NCBI GenBank assembly: GCA_026008535.1
Contig: BRKX01000009.1
Coordinates: 63,089,720 to 63,153,719 of the forward strand
DNA: 64,000 nucleotides
Direction: 5' to 3'
Source: Perilla frutescens
Taxonomy: Eukaryota; Streptophyta; Magnoliopsida; Lamiales; Lamiaceae
Shown: positions 49,138 through 60,960 of the stretch, piece after piece
Layout of the letters: each line of letters opens with the position of its first letter
How positions within the stretch are numbered: the first letter of the stretch is position 1
Position numbers and translations under genes: made by a program
The notes under the pieces: generated by a model
Seen by the model: the letters and a program-made list of their open reading frames with translations, nothing else
Told to the model about the DNA's origin: nothing
Database searches by the model: none

Positions 49138-49640
49138 GGCTCTAATGTTTGTGGCTAGCTCTTGAAATAGGGAGAATTAACAAATAAGACACTTTCTATT
49201 CTTTTGAATAATTGATTGGGATTTTTGGCATTATTGGACTAATTGTGGAAGTGCAAGTTTAATTTTATTTTTGTTTTGTTTGATATGTCACGAGCTCGTA
49301 TTGGCCTATAATCTAATATCTTGTGTGTTTGGAAAATCGAAACTCTTCATAATGCAATGATCCAACGTCCATTTGACACACATTGTCTATTTACATATCG
49401 CACATTGAAGGTGTGATATATATTTAATGAAGAAACCGACGATAAAAGATACTTACGTAAAATAGATCCAATGAGTTCTGCAAACTAAGTTGAAACGAAT
49501 GGAAAAATTATTTTAAAAACTTATTGTAATTGCTAACTAATTGTGATTTTATCAAACATAAAAATATGTTTCAATTTATCTATAGTGTTTCCAAAATCGA
49601 GTACATCAAAATGTTAATTGGATTATGTTTCATGTACGTA
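49138..49640 (+). pseudogene. Peptide-gene remnant (exon 2 end and 3' flank)
   Basis: Begins with the last codons of exon 2 (GTTTGTGGC then TAG) and follows the 3' flank of the other units to about 49630, where it joins the promoter segment of a mitochondrial-gene exon copy. It is more diverged from the array than the seven gene copies are from each other. Confidence 0.7.
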
Positions 49641-50216
49641 AACTTTTGACACAATTTGCAATTTAGACAAGAATTTTGAAATATTGCAATTAAAAACACA
49701 ATCTCACAATCTTTTGCAAAATAGACACCCCAAATTTTCAAATGGACGAAGAAAGGATATGTAACATGAAATATTGTAAAATTATATAAATATATAGCAT
49801 AATCCTAATTTGAATTTCATTAATGCAATAAAGATCAGTAGTAAATATTATATATGTTTGATTTTCATATTTTGCAAATTGTGTTTATTTCGCAAAAAAA
49901 TACAAGACTATGTTTTAATTGAAACATTTCAAGATTCGTATTTAAATGATAAATTATATCAAATATAATGTATTTAATCATAATTAATCCTTATATTTAT
50001 ATCCATCCTCAAAATTATTTCATTCAAGGCCTTTTGCAATATGTTATATGGGTCGCTGAAATAATACAAGCCCAATAAACACGATTGAAAGTGGAGCCCA
50101 ATACTTAAAAGCCCAAAAAGTTTGTACATGATGTTCGCAAGCAAACCCTCTGTCACATTTTTCTTAATTTTTGAGCTCAAATTTTATCTTCGCGAATCTA
50201 GTTTTCGATCGTGGAA
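49641..50216 (+). promoter_or_regulatory. Duplicated promoter segment of the mitochondrial-protein gene, copy 1
   Basis: Homologous to 53635-54050 plus 56403-56586, the latter split by a solo LTR. It keeps three AGCCCA motifs (Site II, TGGGCT on the other strand) between about 50068 and 50116, the type of element common upstream of plant respiratory-chain genes. The fourth site seen in the main gene (TGGGCC) reads TGGGTC here. Confidence 0.6.
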
Positions 50217-50292
50217 ATGATGATGAACAACGGGATTAAATCTTGTGCTTACAAGATGCTAAATTATGCACCATATTTTTTTCCAAAATCAG
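50217..50292 (+). other. Extra first exon of the mitochondrial-protein gene, copy 1
   Basis: The ATG opens an uninterrupted exon (MMMNNGIKSCAYKMLNYAPY) with the same phase and the same donor (ATCAG/GTCAG) as the main gene's exon 1 at 56587. About 400 bp of homologous intron follow. No second exon lies nearby; the only matching one is at 58006, on the same strand. It may be an alternative first exon or a dead duplicate. Confidence 0.7.
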
Positions 50293-50696
50293 GTCAGTTT
50301 CTTCTACATCTATTATATCTCTATAATTTAACATTTTTTGTAACATTTGTGACTTATTGGTTGATTTATGTTGTGTTGATAATTCTTATGTATTCAAGCA
50401 CAATTCTTGAAAATTGTGTTTAGATTGATGAGGGGGATTAGATATGTGATTGAGCTCATTTTCTTGTAGTTTGATTTCTATGAGTTAAATGTTTGGCCCT
50501 TGAATTTCTAGTGTTTGTTCCCCTTCTGGATTTGTTGACTGTTTTCTGTTAAAGTGGAAAACACTAATTTAGCTGGATACAGTTGTTTAGTAGAAAAGTT
50601 GTTTTTTTGTACTTTTGGTGTGTGTTATATAAAATGACATGTAGATTTTAAGTGAAGATTTTTTGTATCGAGGATTATGTTTTTATAGTAACTTAG

Positions 50697-51618
50697 ATTT
50701 CAAATTATAATTTACCCGAAAATAAGTGACAAGTACTTATGCTTCTTTTTTATTTTATCTTTTGCTTAGGTTCCACACATTTTATTTCATATTTTAGTAT
50801 TTAAAAATAAGTGACAAATGATCACTGTTTGATATTTAACATAAAAAAAATTGAATACTATTAAAATAGTGGTTTTAATAGTTTGATAGTTCAATTCAAC
50901 CAAAAATTATTTTAAAAATAAAATTGTAAGATACACTATATGTGGCCTTTATAATATTTCATGTGGTTAAACGTGACATTCAAACTTGATTGGGATAAAC
51001 TTATCAGAAAAAATGATGGGATTTTGGAGCTTCCAACTATTTAATCTAGTTATGTTGTGGTTTATAAAGTTATTGAATCAAAATATTCTCTTAAAGAGAT
51101 TTTATTTTATTTTTAATGTCAGAGTGGGGAATGTCCGAGTTTTACTTAGATGAGTAAATGGTTTTTAGTTTTTACAAGGATTTGTCGCATTTAGGAACAT
51201 TTTTAAGTTGTTAAGGTTATAAGGGGGGGCTTGGATGAAGCTTTGACGTGGATCAAAACTATGAGGTGGAGTCGTGGAGCTTGTGGTGGTAGATGTTGAA
51301 TCCATGTTGGTTTACGATGTGTTGCCCAGACATGAGTACCGATTGTCATCGATTCATCATTTGGAGTTTGGTAGTATAGTTAGCATGTATGATGATCTCC
51401 TCGAGGGACATCTTTTTTTTTTTTCTTTTAAGTAAGTTTGTTGTAAACTTGCAATGTCAATGTTGTATCATATCGTTCAGTATGCTCTTTAATATATTCA
51501 AGCCCTTATTGTTAAGTAGAGCATGATCATCTCTTTGTGGATGTTCTCTTCGATAATATTTGTTTGTGTTCCTATTAATGAAATTTCATTATTGGTTAAA
51601 AAAATGAGATAGGTTTTT
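50697..51618. repeat. Segment X, right copy
   Basis: Matches 4555-4802 and 7743-8392 without the solo LTR. It includes the degenerate RNase H-like/LINE tail near 51230-51600. It sits in what would be the intron of the extra exon at 50217. Both X copies end in ATGAGATAGGTT, but different sequences follow. Confidence 0.75.
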
Positions 51619-51699
51619 AATATATTCAAGCCCTGTCACATTTTTCTCCATTTTTGAGCTCAAATTTTATCTTCGCGAATCCAGTTTTCCATTGTGGAA

Positions 51700-51775
51700 A
51701 TGGTGATGAACAAAGGGATTAAATCTTGCGCTTACAAGCTGCTAAATTATACACCATCTTTTTTTCCGAAATCAG
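51700..51775 (+). other. Extra first exon of the mitochondrial-protein gene, copy 2
   Basis: Open exon (MVMNKGIKSCAYKLLNYTPS) with the conserved donor. Its upstream homology reaches only to about 51633, so the Site II cluster is missing. About 350 bp of homologous intron follow, to about 52125. Confidence 0.65.
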
Positions 51776-52125
51776 GTCAGTTTCTTCTACATCTATTAAA
51801 TCTCTATATTTTAACATTTTTTGTAACATTTGTGATGTTTGTGTGGTGATTTATTGGTTAATTTATGCGTTGTGTTGATAATTCTATGTATTTAAGCGCA
51901 ATTCTTGGAAATTGTGTTTAGATTGATTAGGGGGATTAGATATGTGATTGAGCTCATTTTCTTGTAGTTTGATTTCTATGAGTTATATGTTTGGCCCTTG
52001 AATTTCTAGGGCTTGTTCCCCTTCTGCATGTGTTGACTGTTTTCTATTAAAGTGGAAAACACTAATTTTTGGTGTGTGTTATATAAAATGAGATATGTAG
52101 ATTCTAAGTGAAGATTTTTTATATC

Positions 52126-52168
52126 AAGAATTAAAAATCAGAAAATATGAAAAGCTTTGCTCTCACTG
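52126..52168 (+). pseudogene. Peptide-gene exon 1 fragment fused to mitochondrial-gene intron
   Basis: A short match to the peptide gene's leader and first codons (ATATGAAAAGCTTTGCTCTC, reading MKSFALT) directly follows the intron copy. The junction shares GAATTAAAA with both parents. Confidence 0.55.
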
Positions 52169-53623
52169 GTCTAATATGGCAAAAGAGGCATTTTGCCTAA
52201 TTATTCCAGCATATCTCAACGCCATAAACAATATCTAGAGGCACTCGGGAACTTCTTCAGCATCATCCAACATTTGGGAGGTAGAATGGGCACATCAGAT
52301 ACAGATGAAGCTAACTAGATGATGTCATGCCCACATTACTCGTACAGATCCGACCAAGGCTTGGAGAGCGCATATGCGGAATTCTCAAAATTCAGTTGAT
52401 TTGAGAGAGGCGTGGAAGATAGGGGCTAATCCGAAGAGAGTTGGTGCAGAGTTGGACCGCTGGAAGGTGTGGAGCTAAGATGATAAAAAGAAATCCCTAA
52501 ATTTTCGGGATTCAACCAACAACCCTCTGGATAAGGTTTATCCAGTTTGGTGGAGAGGGCATGCCATTTCTAGAAGCAATTGAAGACCCTCGCCTGTGAT
52601 GGAGTTTGAATTCTGATTGATCACCTATTTAAACTTGTTATTTTTCTGGAAACAACAGTTAGATACAGTCAAATACAATCTTTAATTTATGCATTTGACT
52701 TTCGTTTTTTACTTTGAAGATGTCACGGCAGCCAAAAACAATCTAAGGTGCCTTATGCCCTCGGAACATAGGAACTGTTTTGATGCTCAACGTTGGAGTT
52801 GAGTCTTTTTGCTTATTAATTCAGTAAGTTATTTTCTACAATTATGTCTTTTAAGTTTTGCAAGTTTACTTCCATCTAGCATGAGTAGCTAGACCTTCCA
52901 TTTCCGGTGTTTTGAATGATAGATAACCGTTTAAGTTAAATTATGGACTCGTGAGGCCATGTGGGCATATTACTGCATGAATTGTTCCTGCCGATTTTTT
53001 ATCTTGTTCCATGTGAGTATGTGTTTAAAAGACTAACGTGGCTTATCACTCTTTAATCATAGAGGGCACACCAGGATTAATTGACTTATCGAATCGTGAC
53101 TGTGTGTTAATTCATATAATAATTAGGAAATCGGTGGGTTGTTGTGGGCATACGAGAAATCAATAAACACAACAAACTTGGGTTCGTCTAAGGCACACTG
53201 TTGCCTATTTATTTACATCTCTTTGGGAAACTGGGTTTGGGTGATATGTTATGAGTTTAATCGACGAGGAATCATTTGTAAACCTATACTGAACGGATGA
53301 ATAAGGAGACATAGTGATGAATCGGTCTCCATAACTGGGTGACTTAGTAATGCAGGAAAATCGGTGTGCACATGATCAAGTGAATTAAACCTAAATCATA
53401 TTCTAGTTCAAACACCGGAAATTTTTGTTATTTGATATTCTCTTTAAATTTATTTTGCATATTTATATTTCAGTAAGGTAACAACACAAACCAACCCCCT
53501 TTAGTAATTGGTGACCTGAAGGTGGAATCACATCAGCTCTTTATGGGATCGACTCGTACTCATAAGCTAGCTACGCTTGCTGCGGGCAAATATTATTTTA
53601 AGCACAAAACGACCGCGCATCAA
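52169..53623 (+). mobile_element. Decayed retroelement sequence, LTR-like 3' end
   Basis: The right end (GGGATCGACTCGTACTC ... CGCGCATCA) has the form of a Ty3/gypsy LTR 3' terminus. The left part holds an unidentified broken frame near 52330-52480 (DPTKAWRAHMRNSQNSVDL). I found no matching TGATGCGC start and no target duplication, so it is probably truncated. Confidence 0.4.
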
Positions 53624-54050
53624 TGATGTTTCAAATACGTAAACTTTTGACACAATTTGCAATTTAGACAAGAATTTTTGAAATATTGCAATTAAAAACA
53701 CAATCTCACAATCTTTTACAAAATAGACACCCTAAGTTTTCGAACGAACGAAGAATCGATATTTGACATGAAATATTGTGAAATTATATAGATATATAGC
53801 ATAATCATAATTTGAATTTCATCAATGCAATAAAGATCAGTATTAAATAGTATATATGTTTGATTTTCATATTTTGCAAATTGTGTCTATTTTACAAAAA
53901 ATTACAAAATAATATTTTAATTGAAACATTTCAAAATTAGTATTTAAATGATAAATTATATCAAATTCATGTATTTAACCGTAATTAATCCTTATATTTA
54001 TGTTCATCCTCAAAATTATTTCATTCAAAGGCCTTTTGCATTATGTTATA
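53624..54050 (+). promoter_or_regulatory. Upstream part of the mitochondrial-protein gene promoter
   Basis: Homologous to 49626-50050. It is separated from the rest of the promoter (56403-56586) by the solo LTR. Confidence 0.55.
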
Positions 54051-55111
54051 TGTAACATCCCAATTTTACCAACTAATAATAATATCAGATTCTATTTTAG
54101 ATCACAACTAACACCAACACACAAGTTTGAAATTAACGCGAAAGCATTTAATCCTTTACATAACATCTATAAATTCATGATAAAAGATAATCAACCAGAA
54201 AATATTTAATAAAAACTTAAGTTATTAAATCCTAAGATACGAAATTTTATATAATAATTAAGCCATATCTGTCACCACGCCACAGCTCCAACTCCTTAAC
54301 CTGAAAATGTGTAAACAATAGGGGTGAACTTACACGTACTTAGTGGAGATCCGTAATAATATATATTTAAGCAATATACAACCAATCATGATAAATGCAC
54401 AATTAACTTCAAATGTATAGCACGGTGGCATAACCAAGGACCCTTGTCGGTCCTGGACCCCTCTCCGAGTCCCTGGCTATACATTAGCTCAACATATTTA
54501 CATGAATGCACATTTAACTTCAAATGTATAGCACGATGGCCTAACCAAGGACCCTTGTCGGTCCTGGACCCCTTTCTGAGTCCCTGCCTATACATTATCT
54601 CAATATATTTGAACTGTGGGCTTTTACCCCAAAGACCCTTTCCGATTCCGGACCCCTCTCCGAGTCCCTGCCTATATATTATCTCAATATATTTGCACTG
54701 TGGGCTTTTACCCTAAGGACCCTTTTCGATCCCGGACTCCTTACCGAGTCCCTAGCTACATAACATTTCCATTTATATATGATTTGCAAGTAGCATCAAA
54801 CACAACGAGTCATATATAGCAAAAATATAAAAAATTACGTTCATCAGTTAGAAAATCCCCACCTCAAAAGCACTTCAACGTGATAGCCTTGATAGAACAA
54901 ATGGCCTTAACTCTCTACGTCGTCTAAATAACGATAATAAACTCGTTTCAATATAGTAGCCAAAAACTACATTTACAATTCTAATCACATTCTAATAACA
55001 TCCCAATTTAAAACTAAAACTACAATAATTAATCAAACAAGAATCTATACATTTATTATTTTATATTATATACATCATCACCACATATCATTACATTTAC
55101 AATACCAATTA

Positions 55112-55148
<37 letters not shown>

Positions 55149-56402
55149 ACACACACAACGCATACGTGTGTATATATATATATAACATCTAAAGGAATTT
55201 ATATATATATATATATATATGACATCTAAAGGAGCATTATGAATATATACGTACACTATTTACACGGTTAGCAATGCACATACACACATTAATATATATA
55301 TATATATATATATTACAAAATTTATTAATACAATTTCAACATATTTTACTTGCCACATGCTCAACTGCTCAACAGATACATCATTAAATTAGTATTTACG
55401 TATATTAGCAGAAATATTGTTAATATATATATATATATACTACGAAATTTATTAATACAATTTCAACATATTTTACTTGTCACATGCTCAACAGATACAT
55501 CATTAAATTAGTATTTACATATATTAACAGAAATATTGTATTGTATGCACTGACACCTACAAGATATTCTATCATCATTTGCACACATCTCATATCATTT
55601 GCCATTTGTCATTTTAATATCATTTACATTCCAATTACTCATGCAAACCTTACAGCTCATGCCTCAATTAAATGTAATTAAAATCAAGTCTAATATTTCA
55701 GAAAATTACTTTCATTCTACGCATTGATACCTCATCCTTATCAGTGAACTTTAATCAAATCAACAAAGTCAAATCCTAAAACTAAATTATGCTAATACAG
55801 ATATAGATATACAAAATCACACTATTACTAATACATATGAAAATCCATTATCCATATATTATATATACACACGCACACCAGCACCTATACATCTATATAA
55901 TATTAATATCTAAACATATAATTTGCACACTCAATATTATATATATATATATATATTTTGCGCGCTACTGATTTCTGGAGTGAGAGCGTAAATTGTGTGA
56001 ATTCTATTGAAGATTTAACATGAATAGTTTCAACGAAAACCGCTGCTGCAGTTGAGGTCTAAGAGGCGATCACGAAAAACAGTTTATTCTTTGAAAAACG
56101 CTGCTGAAATATTTATCCTTCACAGAAATTTTAATTTTAAATTAAATTCCTATATATATTTTATTATATTATCTAACTACATGGGTATATTCATATAGAA
56201 ATTTATATATTATTACCATCATTTACATACTATATAATTAATTATTTTATTCACAGATTGTAACACTCTTATTAGAGATTTCAGACTAACGCACAAATAA
56301 AATTTCATATAAATTCCAAAATGAGAAAAATATTATGCGAAATACTATGTATTAAGATTGAAACTATGCAATTTATTTATTATTTAAAAGAGGGTCATGA
56401 CA
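54051..56402 (+). mobile_element. Probable solo LTR, 2352 bp, in the mitochondrial-gene promoter
   Basis: Starts TGTAACATCCC, ends GGGTCATGACA, and is flanked by TTATA on both sides (54046-54050 and 56403-56407). The ends resemble element A's LTR read on its sense strand (TGTAATACCCC ... GGTCATGACA), so it is probably a related Tekay-type LTR in plus orientation. It contains four tandem blocks at 54415-54770, many TA runs, and a direct repeat of about 120 bp at about 55318-55530. The insertion leaves only about 185 bp of original sequence ahead of the gene's ATG. Confidence 0.8.
54415..54770. repeat. Four tandem blocks in the solo LTR
   Basis: Each block has the pattern ACCCTTGTCGGTCCTGGACC followed by CTCTCCGAGTCCCTG and a TATACAT-type spacer. 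The first two blocks are about 100 bp and the last two about 85 bp. They are much more GC-rich than the rest of the LTR. Confidence 0.75.
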
Positions 56403-56407
56403 TTATA

Positions 56408-56474
56408 TGGGCCGTTGAAATAATCCAAGCCCAATAAACAAGATTGAAAGTGGAGCCCAATATTTAAAAGCCCA
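56408..56474 (+). promoter_or_regulatory. Site II cluster upstream of the mitochondrial-protein gene
   Basis: Four TGGGCY elements: TGGGCC at 56408-56413 and AGCCCA at 56428-56433, 56454-56459 and 56469-56474. Clustered Site II motifs are established promoter elements of many plant genes for respiratory-chain and ribosomal proteins. They fit the predicted product. Confidence 0.6.
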
Positions 56475-56586
56475 AAAACTTTGTACGTGCCGTTCGCACG
56501 CGAGACGCGAACAAACCCTCTGTCACATTTTTCTCTATTTTTGAGCTCAAATTTTATCTTCGCGAATCCAGTTTTCGATCGTGGAA

Positions 56587-58223
56587 ATGGTGATGAACAA
56601 CGGGATTAAATCTTGCGCTTACAAGCTGCTAAATTATGCACCATCTTTTTTTCCAAAATCAGGTCAGTTTCTTCTACATCTGTTAAATCTCTATATTTTA
56701 ACAGTTTTTTGTAACATTTGTGATGTTTGTGCGGTGATTTATTGGTTGGTTTATGCGTTGTGTTGATAATTCTATGTATTCAAGCACATCTCTTCGAAAT
56801 TGTGTTTAGATTGATGAGGGGTATTAAATATGTAATTTAGCTCATTTTCTTGTAGTTTGATTTCTATGAGTTAAATGTTTGGCCCTTGAATTTCTAGTGC
56901 TTGTTCCCCTTCTGCATTTGTTGACTGTTTTCTGTTAATGTGGAAAACACTTATTTAGCTGGATGCACTTGTTTAGTAGAAAGGTTATTGCTTTTTTGTA
57001 TTTTGGGTGTGTGTTATATAAAATGACATGTAGATTCTAAGTGAAGAATTTGTGTATCAAGGATTATGTTATATGTATCTGTTCGTGCTCAGCGATTACA
57101 ATCTGAAGTCAATGAAATAGCAGGGCTTAGAAGTTCGATTTGGGACTTGTAGTTATTATTCAAAACCTTGTGTTCTTCAGACATTTTGTATTCTACTGCT
57201 GTTTCCACAGTATATTGAAGAGATGAAATGAGCTACTTCCTTCATGAGAGCTGACTTGCAACTGTGTGAACTCATTTGATTGTCATTATGTTGTTTCCTA
57301 ATAACAGATAGTCAAACAGGAAAAAAAAATTCAAAATCTAATTGTTGGCTCAATCGTAATTTCTTGCATAGTTAAAAGTGAAAAATTGCTGAAGACTTCT
57401 ATCTCATCTTTAATTGGCTATATTGTTTCTTTATCTCAATTTTTGATCCTATGGATTTATCTGAGTATCTCGTATGATGTACGACATATCTCTAGTTTCA
57501 ACTCTGTTAAGTTATTCTACTAGTCATATTTTACAGTTCATGTGCAACAATCTTATGGAAACCACATATCTTGTATTGAACATTAGGATTTTGAATCAAG
57601 TTTTGATTTTTATGTGAATTCTGATCCGTACAGAATTTAGATAACAAGGATGGTTTTAGGGTAAAGCAATTTATTCATGGGAGTCGGAATTCACGTCCAT
57701 GATATAAAATTTCAGATGACATGTAACTTGTAAGCTTTTAGAAAGAAGCAGTTTCGTTTTTGTTGTATGTGAGTTGGAATAGGCTTCTTGGTTGTCTCTC
57801 ATGCCATATGTTCACAGTTTTTATAAAGTTGTAGTGGAAATTTATTAAGAATGAGAAAATGTCTGAAGTAATCTGGACTGATGACTGTCGACCATTTTTT
57901 AAAATGCACTAGCAGTAGTCATGTTAATGTTATGATATCCTTGACATTACTACAATGATTATCTATATTGCCACTTACAGAAAGGTGAAATTGTTCCTCT
58001 TTCAGTGAGTAGGGGGATTCACTCAACTAGTGTAAAGAAGATGAGCGGAGGACATGGGCATGACGAGCCTTTCTACCTTCATGCAAAGCACATGTACAAC
58101 TTGGATATGATGAGCCATCAGAAACTGAAAGTGTCTCTTGGTGTCCTTACTGCATTCAGCATTGGTGTTGGTGTCCCTATTTATGCCGTCATCTTTCAGC
58201 AGAAGAAGACTGCATCAGGATAA
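56587..58223 (+). CDS. Small mitochondrial inner-membrane protein, possibly cytochrome c oxidase VIIc-like
   Basis: Two exons (56587-56662 and 58006-58223) joined GTCAG...TTTCAG give 97 residues. Exon 1 encodes a basic, amphipathic presequence (MVMNNGIKSCAYKLLNYAPS). Exon 2 continues with RGIHSTSVKK, a typical mitochondrial cleavage-site context. Then come a His-rich segment (SGGHGHDEPFYLHAKHMYN), one membrane span (about VSLGVLTAFSIGVGVPIYAV) and a short basic tail (FQQKKTASG). The size, single span and the GVGVP-x-AV-x-x-QQ end recall cytochrome c oxidase subunit VIIc, but this is by resemblance only. The mitochondrial targeting call is firmer than the subunit call. The ATG at 56587 is chosen because it sits in the segment conserved among three copies of the exon; an in-frame ATG follows at 56593. 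Confidence 0.75.
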
Positions 58224-60158
58224 TTTCTCCTGTTAATTCCTATTTTGGTGTAATAGCAAAAACTATTTCAAAAACTTCGCTTAGACCCAAGCCATGAATC
58301 AATTATTCGACAAAACTGGTCTTTGAATGTTCATATTGTTGTATACTTCATTTAGAATCTGAAAATAGTTCTCTTCTCCTTTTTTCAATTATGATCAGAC
58401 TTCTGATATATGTTCAAAAATATTACTGTTTTTTCCTTCTCTTTTTTTATCAGATACAGGCATTAGGTATGATCTTTCCCCCTCCCTCGCATTCTGCTGC
58501 ATCTTGTTTCATCTTAAACAAGAGAGTTTTTAGAGAACTTGAAAAAACTTGCAAGATAACTTTTCATCGTGTTTCTGGTTCAAATACATTAGTTATGCAT
58601 TTGATCAGTAGCCATGTTTATTTGCATGAATCTTCTTATAGAACTTCTGGTGTTCCTCAGAAGCTCGTAAGTTTGGGTTGAAAGTCTTGTATTACCGATA
58701 TACCTATGATGCATGATGGAGGTTGGGCGCTATATCTTCGTTAGAGTTGTGTAAAGCCAGCAGATTGGTCAACTGACGATGGAAAATCCAGTGAGTGTCT
58801 CAATCTCCTGCTCTTTTTCATTCTAATACTTGGCAATTTTATATATTGATGGACATGGACCCTTCACAACTACATGATACATGTTGCGTAATGGCATAGA
58901 AATGTTGGCTGATGGCTTTTTTTATTATCAACTATGCATTCACTATCATCTTGACTAATTATGTAGTGATAACATCTAGATACTATTATTTATATAGTTG
59001 TTTGAAAATCTTAGGACTCATGAATCATGTGGCTTGTTGAATATTTCTAGCAACATAATTCTTCTCCCCCTTTAGTATTCTCGGTATATTTTGTCATTAC
59101 AGGTGTAAACTACCCTTCCCCAAATGGTATTTCATACAAGTGATGTCTTGCTGGATGAACTACACAGACATTACTTTTGGAAATATTCTGTACACAGAAT
59201 ATTGATGCCCTGTAATAAGATGCTCCAGCTGTATATATTTTATTCTTGGAAACATCATGATATATTTTGGGTGTGACATATCCAATCCAACCACATATTG
59301 CCTGTACATTGTCAATACATACAAATGCTATTCAGGTTTCATGTTTGAGATCTCTTATGATTTAATATGGATTGAGAATCTTCTAATAGCTTCTTTGGAT
59401 GGATTAAGAAAAGACATTGAACTTGTAGGAATCCAAGATAGAACTGAACTGACTGCTACTTTTCTGGATTTAGTTGAACCGAATAATTTCTGACCCGTAA
59501 TTCGATCTGTCTGTCTTGTAGATGCTACATTCGTTGAAATACAAGCGGGGTGTTTTGCGTGCGCGCATCCACTGTCTACATGTAACATGTACGCGATGAT
59601 GAACATGAGCAGTAGATACCATGTCGTCGTGCAGCATACTGAGTACGTAATCATGTCGACTCTCTTCCACGAGTTGCTTTCAAATCCTTTGAGTCCAGAA
59701 ATCATAGCCACTGAAGAAAAAAAAGGTAAAAGGGGATCCAATGAATTGGTGAAGGAGATTGGTCATTATAGTAAAGAGAATCAAATGGAATAGAAAAAGT
59801 GGTGGCATGCTTTTCTGAAATTAGGCTATGAGAAAGACAGACAAAACAAGGTGACCTTATTCCTCTTTTATTTCTATCCTCTCTTGCAACTAATTTTTTC
59901 ATGTGCAGCTGTTAGCACAATTTCATGTACTTCAATTATTGATCTGGTTATTGTTTTTCATGTTTTGTGTCTTCAATTCTTGACTTGTGATGAAGACTTC
60001 TATCTACTTAATGTTTGGAGCCTTGTGTTATTGTGGGTTTTTATTTTTATTTATTTGTTTATTTAATGAAAGAATGCATTTGCACATACAGCCTTGAGAT
60101 TTATGGGTAAAAACAACAGGTTATTGCCATTTTTAAATGTTCCAATTAATGACATTTG

Positions 60159-60206
<48 letters not shown>

Positions 60207-60960
60207 CCATTATCAATGCTTTGTAGCCACTCAATTATTGGAAGAGATTGAGATTAATTTTAATTTTTAATTCAATCAATTATTGGAAGAGATTGAGATT
60301 AATTTTAATCCAATCAATTATTAGGTATTCGTACACGCTACATGAGGCAAATATTATATATATTTGTTCGATTTTCAATATCTCCTTCCCTCTTTTGTAA
60401 ATAGCATGCCTTGTTTGATCATTATTTCCATTTTCAGTAAACTTCTAAATCTTAAAACAAAATTTATATTCTAAAATAATACGTGCAATAGAAATAGGCT
60501 AGTCTTTTTTTATTATTATTTTATTTTATATGTATGTAATAAGTGCGACCAAATAGGTCACGTTACTTACAAGAGCACAAATATGCATATTAGTAAGAGG
60601 ATATAATTTCAAAATTTTCAATTTGAGGATTTGTGTTTCGAGATGTCCCACTTCCATTTATTTTTTCAAATAAAAATACTAATAGTCATTCAATTATTAT
60701 TCACATGAATATTTTTTTCTCACAATTCACACGGACAAGATTTGACCCCAACCAAAGTAATATTCTCCTTAAAATATAAAACAAACACTAATTATAGCCA
60801 CCAAATTACTCTTCAAACTCATTTCTCCAAATTCCAAGAACTCCTCAAACAAACAGCCTCCGCCTTCACAAATTTTCCAAATTATACATATAGACACACA
60901 TCAATATTATATATATTTGTAGAGAGAGAATGATAGAGAACAAAGTGTCGGCATGAATGG
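58224..60960. other. Intergenic DNA between the mitochondrial gene and TCP
   Basis: Mostly AT-rich with no gene I can support. The first few hundred bases should include the 3' UTR. A stretch at 59377-59493 reads IASLDGLRKDIELVGIQDRT and ends EPNNF before a stop. A second exon-like frame lies at about 59587-59793. A (GA)n run is at 60163-60203. Confidence 0.4.

Noticed and set aside
41091..49640. S-locus or self-incompatibility ligand cluster
   Set aside because: The peptide layout is SCR-like, but no receptor kinase or F-box partner lies in the window and the cysteine spacing does not identify SCR.
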